Made by a program: the position numbers and the translations under genes | Assembly (NCBI GenBank): GCA_947579605.1 | Contig: OX388307.1 | Coordinates: 31,659,237-31,723,236, forward strand | Direction: 5' to 3' | DNA length: 64,000 nucleotides | From: Athripsodes cinereus | Taxonomy: Eukaryota > Arthropoda > Insecta > Trichoptera > Leptoceridae | Part shown: piece by piece, positions 1 to 9,960 of the stretch | How positions within the stretch are numbered: the first letter of the stretch is position 1 | Layout: every line of letters begins with the position of its first letter | Notes under the pieces: generated by a model | What the model saw: only the letters and a program-made list of their open reading frames with translations | The model's database searches: none | What the model was told of the DNA's origin: nothing

Positions 1-1417
1 ATCAACTTAAGGCGCATTCATAGTGTATCAAATAATTTAATGAATATTTTAGAATGTCTTCGTATTATTATTATTTAGTATTGGCTTGGTTGGATTTATA
101 CCTACGCTTCGAGATATTGAGTGTCAATATCGATGATATGTTTTGAATTATGTAAACGACTTTTTAGGTATGAATTTTAATTTTATGGTAACATATGTAT
201 TTTAATATTTAATTATCTACCTAAAGGGTCGTAATGTGTTGCTATGTAATAGAATAAGGATGTGTTATTTGTGTGCGGAATGGACGCTTAATTAAACTGT
301 GACAATGGACACACTTTATAATGTTTGAATTTAATATCAGTGCAAGAGACGCTTTAATTATTCATATGTGAATTAATTAATAATTATAAATCAGCGCATT
401 GGACGCTTAACAATATCAAACTTATTTGTAAATATTTATTTCATCATGTACATAATTCTTGGAATGCAGACAAGGGTGCAGTTGTACCCGCAATACAATG
501 GAACTTGCAGTAGGCGTGTATTGCTACTGCAATCAACCAATCACGCCGCTGCACGTGGATGTATCGCGTCATCGAAGGGGTAGGACCAACCCCTCTCTAC
601 ACCACTCAAGGAACAGCGGAGAAATGTCCTTGAAAGATGAGTGAGTCTCCATCAGCCATCAGTGGTAAACAGTTATCATCAGCGAGTCGTAGTGAGTAGT
701 CAGTTGTCCTTGGTAGAAGGATTGCTCTTGCCATCACTCAATCACTCATCATCTGACCTTCAGAGAGACAAGCCTGTCTCTGGCCACTGGACTTCAGTTG
801 AGTCGAGATATTCTCCTCCTGAAGTCATGACGAGCCAACTCTGCACCTGTGTAGGCTGGTAATTGCCTCCAGGAGCCTCGGACGTGGGACTTCGCCCTCC
901 CAGCACTGCGCCAAGGGGCGCTTTCTTCAACTTGTGTTGCCTCTAAGCATTTTCATGCTAGAGGCGCCCTCAACGCGGGATCCTTTATATATTCATCGCA
1001 AAGTGTAAATTAATTGATTTTAAAAGTGCTTCGTTTATTAATTGAATTATCATCAAGTGTGTTTTTCTTGTGGGACAATTAAATGTGCATAGACAATGGG
1101 TAGTGATTAAGCCGTAGTATTGTCTAGCCTTGTTTTTGTGTGTCTGTAATAGTGGTAAGCAATTTTTATTTTCATTAAATGTTTGAAATTTAAATTTGTC
1201 TTTTACACATTTGTCCATTTAATTACAGATAACTTGTCGTCTCTTAATTTATATAGCCTCACTGTATAATTTAATCGAGACCATTTTATTGTTTTAACTC
1301 CTGGAGTGCTGTAAGTAGCCCAGTAGAGTCTCAGCCGCTGGCATTTTTTGGCATAATATTTTATTTATTTTATCCTCAACCAAAACCATTCTTTCACCAT
1401 CTCTCTCTCACCCCCCC
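1..1417. other. Unassigned leader-like sequence, no gene
   Basis: No convincing gene. Positions 1-450 are AT-rich with a loosely repeated word, GGACGCTTAA or a close variant, near 282, 346 and 401. Positions 470-990 are GC-richer than their surroundings. At about 961-980 the sequence GGCGCCCTCAACGCGGGA resembles a retrotransposon primer binding site of the TGGCGCC type, so the left side may be an old LTR and 980-1400 its leader. I found no partner LTR or protein domain. The short open frames at 459-862 carry no recognisable motif. Confidence 0.3.
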
Positions 1418-1632
1418 ATATCAAAGTACAACATACTCCAGATCGTCAAGAAGGGAAATATCGAGGGCCGCAGAGGGTCGATAGAAGACAGCTCTCCTGG
1501 CTTCGAAACATTCGAGAATGAACCGGTTTCAGAATCGTGGGGAGCTGTTTCGCGCTACCCAGGACTGGGAAACTTTCTCCCAAATGGTCATCAACGTCGG
1601 GGGGACCCGGCAGGACACGTAAAGAAGAATTT
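1418..1632 (+). pseudogene. LINE 3' end fragment (family A)
   Basis: Degenerate C-terminal end of a non-LTR retrotransposon reverse transcriptase. The frame-broken translation keeps the words EGRRG and NVGG and closely matches a better-preserved copy at 28268-28515, whose words include GKIEGRRGVGRKQ, LSWLRNIREWTG-like and NVGGT. Family A copies in this window also lie on the minus strand at 22482-22690 and 23052-23275. Each ends in a short AGA-rich tail, here AAAGAAGAA. The 5' truncation is typical of target-primed reverse transcription. It is frameshifted at least once and cannot be functional. Confidence 0.7.
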
Positions 1633-1796
1633 GTTTCAACATTTTATAATGATAAATAAAAGACGTCAAAGGCAACGCAGATAGATTTTATCTTCCAAAT
1701 CTTAGGTAAATATATATATAATGTGGTTAGATAGGATGTTCTATATTGTGACAATCTTGCCACTGCATATCATCACATTTTTTCTTATGTAAACTG

Positions 1797-1986
1797 TAGG
1801 CCTAGTCAAAACACATTTAAGCATTACGTTTTCGTTTCGTTTTCGTTCAAACGCGGACGACGTTGCGAGAACGCGTCAATTTTCGTAGCTACTTGTGTAT
1901 TTTAGCTACGAAAATTGACGCGTTCTCGCAACGTCGTCCGCGTTTGAACGAAAACGTAACGCTTAAATGTGTTTTGACTAGGCCTA
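1797..1986. mobile_element. Fold-back MITE with TA ends
   Basis: A nearly complete 190-bp palindrome. The arms begin TAGGCCTAGTCAAAAC and pair across a short loop around 1890-1905. The arms are GC-richer (CGTTCTCGCAACGTCGTC) than the flanks. The ends read TAGGCCTAG...CTAGGCCTA, which fits insertion at a TA dinucleotide as for Tc1/mariner-type MITEs. There is no coding capacity. The superfamily is inferred from the TA ends only. Confidence 0.7.
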
Positions 1987-2150
1987 CTGTTCAAATTTGA
2001 GGGAACTAATTTTTATATACGCGGTGGCAGAATTGCCATCCACACTTCTTGTTTACTGTGCATTTAGAAAGAAATTATTATTGTTGCTAAAAAAATGTAT
2101 ATTTTTCCCAATAAAGATAGGTTTATTTGAATTGAATTGAATTTGAATGA
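1987..2150 (+). repeat. LINE 3' UTR tail (family G)
   Basis: Contains CAAATTTGAGGGAA, an AATAAAGATAGG polyadenylation-like signal and a TTGAATTGAATTTGAA tail. The same arrangement (TTTGAGGG word, then AATAAA, then a TTTGAATTTG tail) occurs at 40490-40625 and 55477-55600, where a full CTCAAA/TTTGAGGG hairpin is visible. I read all three as 3' ends of one non-LTR retrotransposon family. No coding part is left here. Confidence 0.5.
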
Positions 2151-2498
2151 TTATATGCAAGAAGAATAAAATAAATGAATTATATAAGTACCTATTTATA
2201 TATTTATATTTGAGATTCACTGAAATATGACAATTATATATTCCGCTGAAATATTGTAGATATCAATTTTGATATTCTGCCTACATTACCTACAACACAT
2301 AATAAAAGAGAATATTATATCAACGATCGATTTACATACATCTTACATAATGCAACATCGTTTTATTTACAATATGATGATTATATTTATCTCCGGTGAC
2401 TTTGAATAAGAATAAAAAAAGTACTTACTTTTCGAAAAAGGTAAGAAAAAATAGAGAAACACATAAAATGGATGGTAGTTACGTACATACATTCCGAT
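2151..2498. other. AT-rich spacer, nothing recognised
   Basis: AT-rich sequence between a LINE tail and the left TIR of the element at 2499. I see no gene, RNA or repeat that I can name. Confidence 0.4.
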
Positions 2499-2976
2499 TG
2501 TGCTCAGGACAAAGGCATCAAACCACAATTTTGGCAAAAGTTGTTTTATGTTTTAAAATCAATCAGGTACACATTCTGGTAAAAAGATTCAATCCCCAAA
2601 CGTCTAGTTTTTATAAAAAACGCAAAATATTTTTTAAAGGATTCAAACAGTGTGAGTTTCATTATTATTACCAAAAAAATTCATCCAGACATAATTTTAC
2701 GGCGAGATAAAAGGCGTCAAACCGCATAACCCCAAACATGCGACATATATCTCTGTTGCATGTTGCTAAAGTCTGTCAGTTTAAAGGACTTAATCAATTT
2801 TTTTGCTTATAACTTGATAACTCCCGAATATTTTCTTTTGAATTTTTATGACATAACAAAAAAACTACATTACAATAAGATGGCAAAATATGAATGACAA
2901 AAATTTGACATTTTCTTTATTTTTTTGCTTCTTCTAAAATTTACTAATGTGGTTTGAAGCCTTTGTCCTGAGCACA
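2499..2976. mobile_element. Non-autonomous TIR element, 478 bp
   Basis: Two 29-bp terminal inverted repeats starting TGTGCTCAGGACAAAGGC lie at 2499-2527 and 2948-2976 and match at 28 of 29 positions. Related words are repeated inside, for example AAAGGCGTCAAACC near 2710, as expected for subterminal transposase-binding sites. A 104-residue open frame that overlaps it shows no transposase motif. No clear target-site duplication was found. The TCAAACC core resembles that of the Tigger-like element at 25887-27328, so a pogo/Tc1-type relative is possible. Confidence 0.65.
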
Positions 2977-3240
2977 GTTGAATTACAATATCTACTTCTT
3001 TTACTACGATATCGCATAAGGACGCGATCCTTTGTCATTCATTGTTGCCTTGACAAAGATAAAATTGCTCTCAAATTCCCGTTCCTTTTCGATACTGCTG
3101 ATTCATGATGGGCGATTCAGTGAGATTTTTTTTCATTTTCAAATGTTATTATTTGTAATATTTTTTCTTCTATGTATTTTATCAGAATTATCGGTACAAC
3201 TAAATAATTATAGAAAAAAAATTACCCCCATATACATATA
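2977..3240. other. Spacer, nothing recognised
   Basis: AT-rich sequence up to the family X copy that hosts the BEL insertion. The small open frame at 3032-3301 runs into the LTR and has no recognisable motif. Confidence 0.35.
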
Positions 3241-3260
3241 TTGCCACCCATTGTGTGTGT
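3241..3260 (-). repeat. Family X fragment, left of BEL insertion
   Basis: TTGCCACCCATTGTGTGTGT matches the GCCACCCAT...CTGAATGT word seen in other family X copies (for example 45226 and 34820). The remainder of this copy lies at 9850-9955 beyond the BEL element, so the BEL element split it. GTGTGT at 3255-3260 recurs at 9850-9855 and is the probable target-site duplication, although it falls in a GT run. Confidence 0.6.
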
Positions 3261-3574
3261 TGTTGTGTCTCGATCGCCTATGTCCCTTTCACGATCGCTA
3301 ATGTTGAGTTGTTGGATTTGCAGAACAAACACCTTTATTTTTATATAATATAATTTAATGTAAAACTTGTAACAAATAGAACAGTATAGATGCTAATGTT
3401 TTTGTTTGACTGTGTATTGGAGAAGAAGAGATGGATCAACAAGTGTGTGTGTATTATATACACGTAACCAAAGACAAACCCTGAATTGAATTTATTCGCC
3501 ATAGATTATCACCTTATGTCTATAGCCAGTGACTAGTGCTTCACAATTCACCACACAGATGGCAGTATTCAACA
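3261..3574 (-). repeat. BEL 3' LTR
   Basis: 314 bp beginning TGTTG and ending CAACA on either strand. It matches 9541-9849 throughout except for a 3-bp indel near its left edge and an 8-bp indel near 3385. It carries a TATA-like AT tract near 3350. Confidence 0.9.
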
Positions 3575-3588
3575 TTCTCCCCCTCTGT
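3575..3588 (-). other. BEL polypurine tract
   Basis: On the minus strand the sequence immediately before the 3' LTR reads AGAGGGGGAGAA. This is the usual purine-rich primer for plus-strand DNA synthesis in LTR retrotransposons, and it is correctly placed directly against the LTR. Confidence 0.85.
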
Positions 3589-3982
3589 AAGCGATTGATG
3601 ATATTAACATCAATTGGACTTACATTTTTACAATAAAGATAACAACTAATTAAACCTAAAATGAATTTACTTTCCCATTACAACCCATGATTAAATCCTT
3701 CCTCTACCAATGCTAAGATATTTGAAAATACATACAACAAAATACAATATACATAATAAATCTTCTTTCTTGAGGTTAAATGTCCATGTTTTTAATTAAA
3801 TATTTTGTTTGGGTTTATAAGCTTCATGTTCAACTATTATAAATGATTAATATCTTGATGTAAGTCTTGTTTGGAGTTTAAAATCTTGATGTACTGTATT
3901 ATTGTTTGTTTAATGCATATTATTATGTATTCAAGCTCACTTCACAAAAGAAAAAATTAAAACAATATAGCACATAGGTATT
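3589..3982 (-). other. BEL 3' untranslated region
   Basis: About 400 bp of AT-rich sequence between the Gag-Pol stop codon and the polypurine tract. It has no open frame or env-like coding sequence. Confidence 0.7.
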
Positions 3983-6900
3983 TCACTGTTCCGAAGGCTC
4001 TGGTAGCAATGCCACACGATGGATGGCTCTTTTTGTCAGTCCAGATTGGGTCCTCAAGGTGACAACTCGGGTGACGTTATCTGGACCTGGATGTGTCTGG
4101 ACAACTCTGCCAAGTTTCCAAAGCATGGGAACAGTCTCGTCCTTTATTAGCACCAAATCCCCCTCCTTCAATTGTCTCTCATTTCCGTGTGTCCATTTTG
4201 TCCGTTGTTGGAGTCCCTGGAAATACTCCCTGCTCCATCTAGTCCAAAAACCCTTGAACATAGCAATAATCTTTTGGTAGTGGTTTAAACGATTATCTGG
4301 TAAGTGTGATACATCTGGTTCAGGTAACCTCGCCAACGAGTCTCCAATCAAAAAATGGGAAGGAGTGAGTGGGTTGAGATCAGTTGGATCAGAGGATAAA
4401 CTGGTTATTGGTCTGGAATTAATGGAGGCTTCGATTTGACAAATCAAAGTAAGCATAGAATCATAATTCAATACCTGAGAATTCAAAGCCTTTTTCAAGG
4501 GAGTTTTTACTAGTTTTATACCTGCTTCCCAAAGAGAACCAAAATGGGGTGATCGAGCTGGAATGAATTTCCAGTCGATCCATCGTTGAGAACAAAAATT
4601 AACAATCTCCTCCTCAGAGGCTCTTAACTGTGTATAAATTCTGGCAAGATCGTTGCTTGCACCAATGAAATTTGTGCCATTATCTGAATAAATCTTGATT
4701 GGCATTCCCCGCCGAGCAACAAATCTTTTTAATGCATTCAAAAAAGCCTCTGTCGTCATGGAAGTGACAACTTCCAGATGCACTGCCTTAGAGGCAAAAC
4801 AAACAAATAAACAAATATAACATTTTACAACCTTAGCGTTCCTGGTAAAACCTGATTTTATATTGAAGAAACCTGAATAGTCTACTCCAACAATTGAAAA
4901 TGGCCTTGTCGCAGTGACCCTGTCTGCAGGCAGATCCCCCATCCTTTGGTAATTCACTGGCGTCTTGTACCTAAAGCACAGGATACAATGCTTGAGAACC
5001 CTTCTTATCGTATTCTTTGCTGACAATGGCCAGTACTTGAGTCGTAGCTGCGCCAACAGTCCCTGCAAACCCAAATGTAAATTAGTATAATGATAATACT
5101 TTATAATTAATGTTGTAAAAGCGTGTCCCGCAGGCAACAAAATAGGATGTTTTTGTTGGGTAGGTACCTCACTGTTTTTCAGTCTTCCTCCAACACAAAG
5201 TATACCATTTATCAATACTGGATTTAATGATTTTACATTACTACGAGCAGACACCTGACCATCCTTTTTTAAATCCCTTATTTCTCTGTGAAAGAAAATA
5301 CCTTGGACGATGTTGCACAATACATCATGTGCATGTTGAAGTTCAGATACCTGTAAAGGTCCAGTTCTACGCCCTGTTTTTGATGTTATATTATTCTTAA
5401 ATCTTATTAAATATGCAGTAATTCTAAGCAATCTATTAAATGAAGAATATCTTGTGAAAATATCCCATGATTCAATATTTACCAGTGTGGTAGTATTTAC
5501 CACTATATCTTGTTGTATATCAACCGTAGAAGAACATTCTGTAAGTTTCTCATCCTCTTGTATGAAAGATGGACCATTCCACCACAAAGTCGAAGATGAA
5601 AGTTGTTGTACAGATGTACCCCTGGAAATCAAGTCTGCTGGGTTGTGTTGTGACGATACATGTATCCATTGACAATCTTCTGTGCTACGCTGAATTTCTG
5701 CTACCCTGTTTGCTACAAAGGTATCCATTTTTGTTGCTGAGGCTCGTAGCCATGACAACACAATAGTTGAATCTGTGAAAAGCTTAGTGGATACACCTTG
5801 ATAACCCATGTTCTCCTTTATGGACTTGACAAGTCCAGCTAATAGTAGCGCTCCTGATAATTCTAGCCTAGGCAAGGTAAGTTGTTTGAGAGGTGCCACT
5901 CTAGATTTTGCACAAAGTAAATTGATCTGTGTCCTACCTTGTTCATCCATGGACTTCAAATATACAGTACAACCATACGCTTCCTTCGATGCATCGGAAA
6001 ACCCAAATATTTGTATGTCTGCACTACCTGTTGACGTCACAATTACCCTCCTTGGAATCTTGATGATGTTGATGTCTTGTAGATCCCTTTTGTAAAAGTT
6101 CCATGCAATAATAATGTCTTCAGGTAGTTCATCGTCCCATCCTATCTGTAACTGCCAAATTTTTTGCATTAATAATTTTGCCCTAATTACAATGGGCCCG
6201 ATGAGTCCTAACGGGTCGAACGTCTTAGAAATATCTGAAAGAATTGTCCTTTTAGTAGACGTTGATGTATTTGTTTCAATGTTAACCTTATAATGAAAAG
6301 TGTCTTCGTAACTGTTCCAATGCAACCCTAGAATTTTGCACTGAAAATCGTCCTCGAGATTCAAGGATTTACTGTCATTGTTCTGACCAGTGTCATGTAG
6401 GTCTTCCAGATTTGACCTCCATTTGGTAAGTTTCATACCTGCCTTGTCTAGAAGGTATGACAGTTCATTTTTTAAATTAATACAAGTCTGCTTATCATGA
6501 TCTCCTGTTAAGAGATCATCCACATAAAAATCCCTTTCTATCACCTGAGAAGTGAGAGGAAAAATAGAAGAATAAATTGTACTTAGTTCCTTTAGACATC
6601 TCATCGCGAGATATGGTGACGCACTGAGTCCGTAAGTGACGCTGTTGAGTCGGAAATGTCCTATTTCCTCACTGGGAGATGTCCTCCATAAGACCCTCTG
6701 GTAATCCCTGTCCCTTTCATGTACATTGACCTGCCTATAATACTGTTGTATATCTGCACTCAAGACATATCGATGTTTCCTGAAATTAATTAACAATGTA
6801 AATAACTCATTATGTATGGTAGGTGTTTTCATCAGATTATCATTTAGGGATTTTCCATTGGATGTTTTTGCAGAACCATCGAACACTACACGGATTTTTG

Positions 6901-9067
6901 TTCCCTTGAAAACGGAATGATGGGGAAGATAAACTGCATTTTCCTTGTCAGGTAGACAAGGAGACATATGCCCCAATTCCAAATACTCATTCATGAATGC
7001 TGCATATTGTGTGTGCAGCTCTGTATTCTTCTGAAACCGTCGCTCCATCGAAAGTAACCTCCTCTCGGCTATTTCAAGAGAGTTTCCCACGTTAGGTGGA
7101 CATTCCTTGAAGGGTAGACTTACTGAAAATCTGCCCGACTCATCACGAGTCGTAGTACTAGTAAAGTGTTTCTCGCATAATGTCTCTTCCTGGGTTCGAA
7201 CCAGAGAATTAGGCACACTTTCTACCTCCCAAAATTTCTCAATGTTTTTGTTTAATTGATTCAAAGAAATGTAACAAGATACCGGCCTTTGTCTGCTGAT
7301 TCCTTCAGAGTTCCACGGAATAGCTCCTGCAATGACCCATCCTAACTTGGTCTGATGCATCATCGGCTGCTGACGTTGAGCTGATGCATGATTTCCCTGA
7401 AGTACCTCCCAAAATACCTGTGCTCCCAATAACAAGTCTATTGGAGAAGATTTATGGAAGTCAGGGTCCGCTAGCTGCATCTGGGAAGGCACGTGAAAAC
7501 GTCGTCTGTCCACAGATCGCAGTGGCAAGTTTGATGTAATTACAGGCAGGACCAAACAGTTGATTTTCCTCCTGTAATCATACAATAAAGAATTAATCGT
7601 TATATCTACCTTTTCTTCAATGTGAGTTACCTGTTGCCGCAGTCCCGAGACTGGCAGATATGCTCCCTTTGTTCGTAAGTTGAGTTTCTCGCATAAACTC
7701 TTTGTAATGAAATTCGACTGTGCTGCCGAGTCCAAGAGTGCTCGTGCCCTAAAAATGCCGCCATCAGGGAGTTGGATCCCAACCATGGCCGTGGATAACA
7801 GTACTTCCTCGTCGTTTGAGAGCGAAGCATGGTTCACCACAGTAGGAACCTGTGAAGTAGGTCCCAGAGTTTCCGTATTTGCTGTCGAATTGTGCACGCT
7901 CGGTGTGTGCAATAAGGTGTGATGGTCCCTCCGACACACCTTACATCTTCCTCCTGAAGAACAATCCTTGGCAATATGATTCCTTAACATACAGTTACGG
8001 CACAGTCGCTGCCTTTTAACCAGCTCCCACCTTTGCTGAGTCCCCATCGACTTAAACTGCTCACATTGGTTTAATCGATGCTGTGAAGAACAAAGTGGGC
8101 AAACTGGGTTTGCTCGTACATTTGCAACCAAGCCAACTCCTGCTCGGTTGGAGGTGTTGGATGGTTTGAAGTTTTTGTTGTGAGACGTCGTCTCCAAAAT
8201 ACGTGCTCTCTCCCCAATACATTCGTACAGTTCCTTTAATGTAGGTAGCTCACCCTGCAAGTGATGCGATTCCCATATGTTACGTGATACTGAATCTAAT
8301 TTGTTAGCAATTATGTGAATTAACAAGATGTCCCAGCTGCTTGTGGGTAGTCCCAAACTTTCCAAAGCTCGCGTATGGAGCTGTGAATCATCGATCAATC
8401 GCCTTAAAGATTGATATGATTCTGGCTTCACTGGAATGAGATTGAAAATGTGATTAACATGTTTGTCCACAATGAGGCGGGTGTTCTCAAATCTCCTTGT
8501 TAAGATGTCCCATGCTAAAGAGTAATTAGTGTCTGAAACTTCCAAAGAAGAAACTAAATTTAAAGCTTCACCCTTTAATGAGCTCAGTAAGTAATGATAC
8601 TTTTGTAAGTTAGATAAAGAATTATTGTTGCCTACAAGAGATTTGAATGTATCTTTGTAGTGTAACCATGTTTCATAATTACCATGAAATGTAGGTATTT
8701 GAATTGGATTTAACTTAACTTCACATGTGACTTGTAGTTGATCTTTCAATAATGATTTTGCCTTACTTAAAGTGGTGTAAAATAGTTGTTCAAAAGTATC
8801 CCTATACACCACTTCCTCACCATCAATTTCCTCCAAGTCACATTGCAACATTTCAAATTTTTCAAGCATGCTTTCCATTCTTGATGTCCTTAACTGTAAT
8901 TCACAAATATCTAAATCTTTCTTACTCAAATAATCTTTAAAGCGCGTGAGTTGTCCCTTCGAAACGCCTCGCCTTGATATCAATCCTTTGCAAACCTCCA
9001 TTTCAGAATCACGTGTTTTTTCCATTTTTGAAGTGGCTGTCCTTGTTTCTCTTTCTCCAGACAACAT
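3983..9067 (-). CDS. BEL/Pao Gag-Pol polyprotein
   Basis: A 1694-residue single frame encoding all the proteins needed for retrotransposition. Gag comes first, with a DUF1759-like region at about 110-270 and Cys/His knuckles at about 322-385 (CPLCSSQH, CRNCMLRNHIAKDC). An aspartic protease follows (ALLDSAAQSNFIT, about 443). The reverse transcriptase runs from about 720, with IRVVFDGSAK and the catalytic YVDD near 847. An RNase H-like part begins near 1020 (FGFSDASKEAYG, LFTDSTIVLSWL). The integrase has an HHCC zinc-binding part (about 1327-1365) and a DDE core in VGVDYSG (about 1394), YSDNGTNF (about 1462) and FGSLWEAGIK (about 1510). A C-terminal DUF5641-like module with GDLVLIKD closes the protein. 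The length and domain order (protease, RT, RNase H, integrase) are normal for BEL/Pao. No frameshift or internal stop is seen. I took the ATG at 9067, the first in frame. Confidence 0.95.
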   Translation of the reverse strand: MLSGERETRTATSKMEKTRDSEMEVCKGLISRRGVSKGQLTRFKDYLSKKDLDICELQLRTSRMESMLEKFEMLQCDLEEIDGEEVVYRDTFEQLFYTTLSKAKSLLKDQLQVTCEVKLNPIQIPTFHGNYETWLHYKDTFKSLVGNNNSLSNLQKYHYLLSSLKGEALNLVSSLEVSDTNYSLAWDILTRRFENTRLIVDKHVNHIFNLIPVKPESYQSLRRLIDDSQLHTRALESLGLPTSSWDILLIHIIANKLDSVSRNIWESHHLQGELPTLKELYECIGERARILETTSHNKNFKPSNTSNRAGVGLVANVRANPVCPLCSSQHRLNQCEQFKSMGTQQRWELVKRQRLCRNCMLRNHIAKDCSSGGRCKVCRRDHHTLLHTPSVHNSTANTETLGPTSQVPTVVNHASLSNDEEVLLSTAMVGIQLPDGGIFRARALLDSAAQSNFITKSLCEKLNLRTKGAYLPVSGLRQQVTHIEEKVDITINSLLYDYRRKINCLVLPVITSNLPLRSVDRRRFHVPSQMQLADPDFHKSSPIDLLLGAQVFWEVLQGNHASAQRQQPMMHQTKLGWVIAGAIPWNSEGISRQRPVSCYISLNQLNKNIEKFWEVESVPNSLVRTQEETLCEKHFTSTTTRDESGRFSVSLPFKECPPNVGNSLEIAERRLLSMERRFQKNTELHTQYAAFMNEYLELGHMSPCLPDKENAVYLPHHSVFKGTKIRVVFDGSAKTSNGKSLNDNLMKTPTIHNELFTLLINFRKHRYVLSADIQQYYRQVNVHERDRDYQRVLWRTSPSEEIGHFRLNSVTYGLSASPYLAMRCLKELSTIYSSIFPLTSQVIERDFYVDDLLTGDHDKQTCINLKNELSYLLDKAGMKLTKWRSNLEDLHDTGQNNDSKSLNLEDDFQCKILGLHWNSYEDTFHYKVNIETNTSTSTKRTILSDISKTFDPLGLIGPIVIRAKLLMQKIWQLQIGWDDELPEDIIIAWNFYKRDLQDINIIKIPRRVIVTSTGSADIQIFGFSDASKEAYGCTVYLKSMDEQGRTQINLLCAKSRVAPLKQLTLPRLELSGALLLAGLVKSIKENMGYQGVSTKLFTDSTIVLSWLRASATKMDTFVANRVAEIQRSTEDCQWIHVSSQHNPADLISRGTSVQQLSSSTLWWNGPSFIQEDEKLTECSSTVDIQQDIVVNTTTLVNIESWDIFTRYSSFNRLLRITAYLIRFKNNITSKTGRRTGPLQVSELQHAHDVLCNIVQGIFFHREIRDLKKDGQVSARSNVKSLNPVLINGILCVGGRLKNSEVPTQQKHPILLPAGHAFTTLIIKYYHYTNLHLGLQGLLAQLRLKYWPLSAKNTIRRVLKHCILCFRYKTPVNYQRMGDLPADRVTATRPFSIVGVDYSGFFNIKSGFTRNAKVVKCYICLFVCFASKAVHLEVVTSMTTEAFLNALKRFVARRGMPIKIYSDNGTNFIGASNDLARIYTQLRASEEEIVNFCSQRWIDWKFIPARSPHFGSLWEAGIKLVKTPLKKALNSQVLNYDSMLTLICQIEASINSRPITSLSSDPTDLNPLTPSHFLIGDSLARLPEPDVSHLPDNRLNHYQKIIAMFKGFWTRWSREYFQGLQQRTKWTHGNERQLKEGDLVLIKDETVPMLWKLGRVVQTHPGPDNVTRVVTLRTQSGLTKRAIHRVALLPEPSEQ

Positions 9068-9519
9068 AATTCACTAGAATGTAATAAATATACAATAATA
9101 AAAAGAGAAAACTCAATGCAAAAAATGCCAATCAATGAACATTGAAAACACGCGACTATTTTGCAACAATATTTCTCACGAGAATTTACACACAGTTTTT
9201 TTCATAAAAATGCCGAAAATATGATGGAATCACGGGTTATCTGCAAAACAATAAAGATAATATTAGTTTTATTTATTAAACAAATGTTTTAAAACAACAA
9301 TTAGATACGATTACAGTTGTGAAATTGTAGGGTAGATATTATTGTAACAATTAACCTTAAAATGTATAATATTTATATAAAATGGCAATGAATCCCCAGA
9401 TAGTTAAATATATTGATCTATTTGAATGGAAATGTAATATTATAGGATAGAATTGTAAATGAATAGGAAAATATAGGATACGATACGCAATGATGGATTC
9501 GATGTTTTTTCCGAAAGAT
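9068..9519 (-). other. BEL 5' leader
   Basis: Non-coding, AT-rich sequence between the primer binding site and the Gag-Pol start, as usual for an LTR-element leader. No conserved packaging signal can be named from sequence alone. Confidence 0.65.
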
Positions 9520-9540
9520 GTCCTGTCGTACGGTCGCCAA
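9520..9540 (-). other. BEL primer binding site
   Basis: Directly inside the 5' LTR the minus strand reads TTGGCGACCGTACGACAGG. TGG pairs with the CCA end of a tRNA, and CGACC followed by a CGACAGGAC-like word fits the 3' end of an arginine tRNA as I recall it. The exact tRNA should be treated as an inference. Confidence 0.75.
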
Positions 9541-9849
9541 TGTTGCTGTGTCTCGATCGCCTATGTCCCTTTCACGATCGCTAATGTTGAGTTGTTGGAT
9601 TTGCAGAACAAACACCTTTATTTTTATATAATATAATTTAATGTAAAACTTGTAACAAATAGAACAGTTTTTGTTTTTGTTTGACTGTGTATTGGAGAAG
9701 AAGAGATGGATCAACAAGTGTGTGTGTATTATATACACGTAACCAAAGACAAACCCTGAATTGAATTTATTCGCCATAGATTATCACCTTATGTCTATAG
9801 CCAGTGACTAGTGCTTCACAATTCACCACACAGATGGCAGTATTCAACA
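9541..9849 (-). repeat. BEL 5' LTR
   Basis: 309 bp, TGTTG...CAACA, almost identical to the 3' LTR at 3261-3574. On the minus strand it should contain the promoter and transcription start of the element. Confidence 0.9.
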
Positions 9850-9960
9850 GTGTGTGTCTCAGTTTTTTGGCACATAGAGAACAGTTTGCATGTTTATATT
9901 GCTTGCTGTTAGTCCGTTGGCTACTCCAGTTGTTGGATCCGCCGTGGTGGTATATATTAA
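9850..9960 (-). repeat. Family X, right part after BEL insertion
   Basis: Continues the repeat begun at 3241-3260. It holds TTTTGGCACATAGAGAACAG, TTTGCATGTTTA and GTTGGCTACTCCAGTTGTTG, which match the word order of other minus-oriented copies (45240-45350, 34840-34930). Confidence 0.65.

Larger units (their letters stand above)
3261..9849 (-). mobile_element. Complete BEL/Pao LTR retrotransposon
   Basis: A full-length 6.6-kb element read on the minus strand: 5' LTR 9541-9849, leader 9068-9540, one Gag-Pol frame 9067-3983, a 3' untranslated region of about 400 bp, a polypurine tract, and the 3' LTR 3261-3574. The LTRs differ only by two indels of 3 and 8 bp as far as I can see by eye. With the uninterrupted reading frame this indicates a very recent insertion that may still be able to move. 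There is no envelope-like frame. The element sits in a family X repeat. Confidence 0.93.

Noticed and set aside
459..862. Two short plus-strand open frames in a GC-richer stretch
   Set aside because: No domain, no splice context, repeated-word composition; more like LTR or leader DNA than a gene.
4023..8940. Plus-strand open frames within the BEL element
   Set aside because: They are antisense shadows of the intact minus-strand Gag-Pol.
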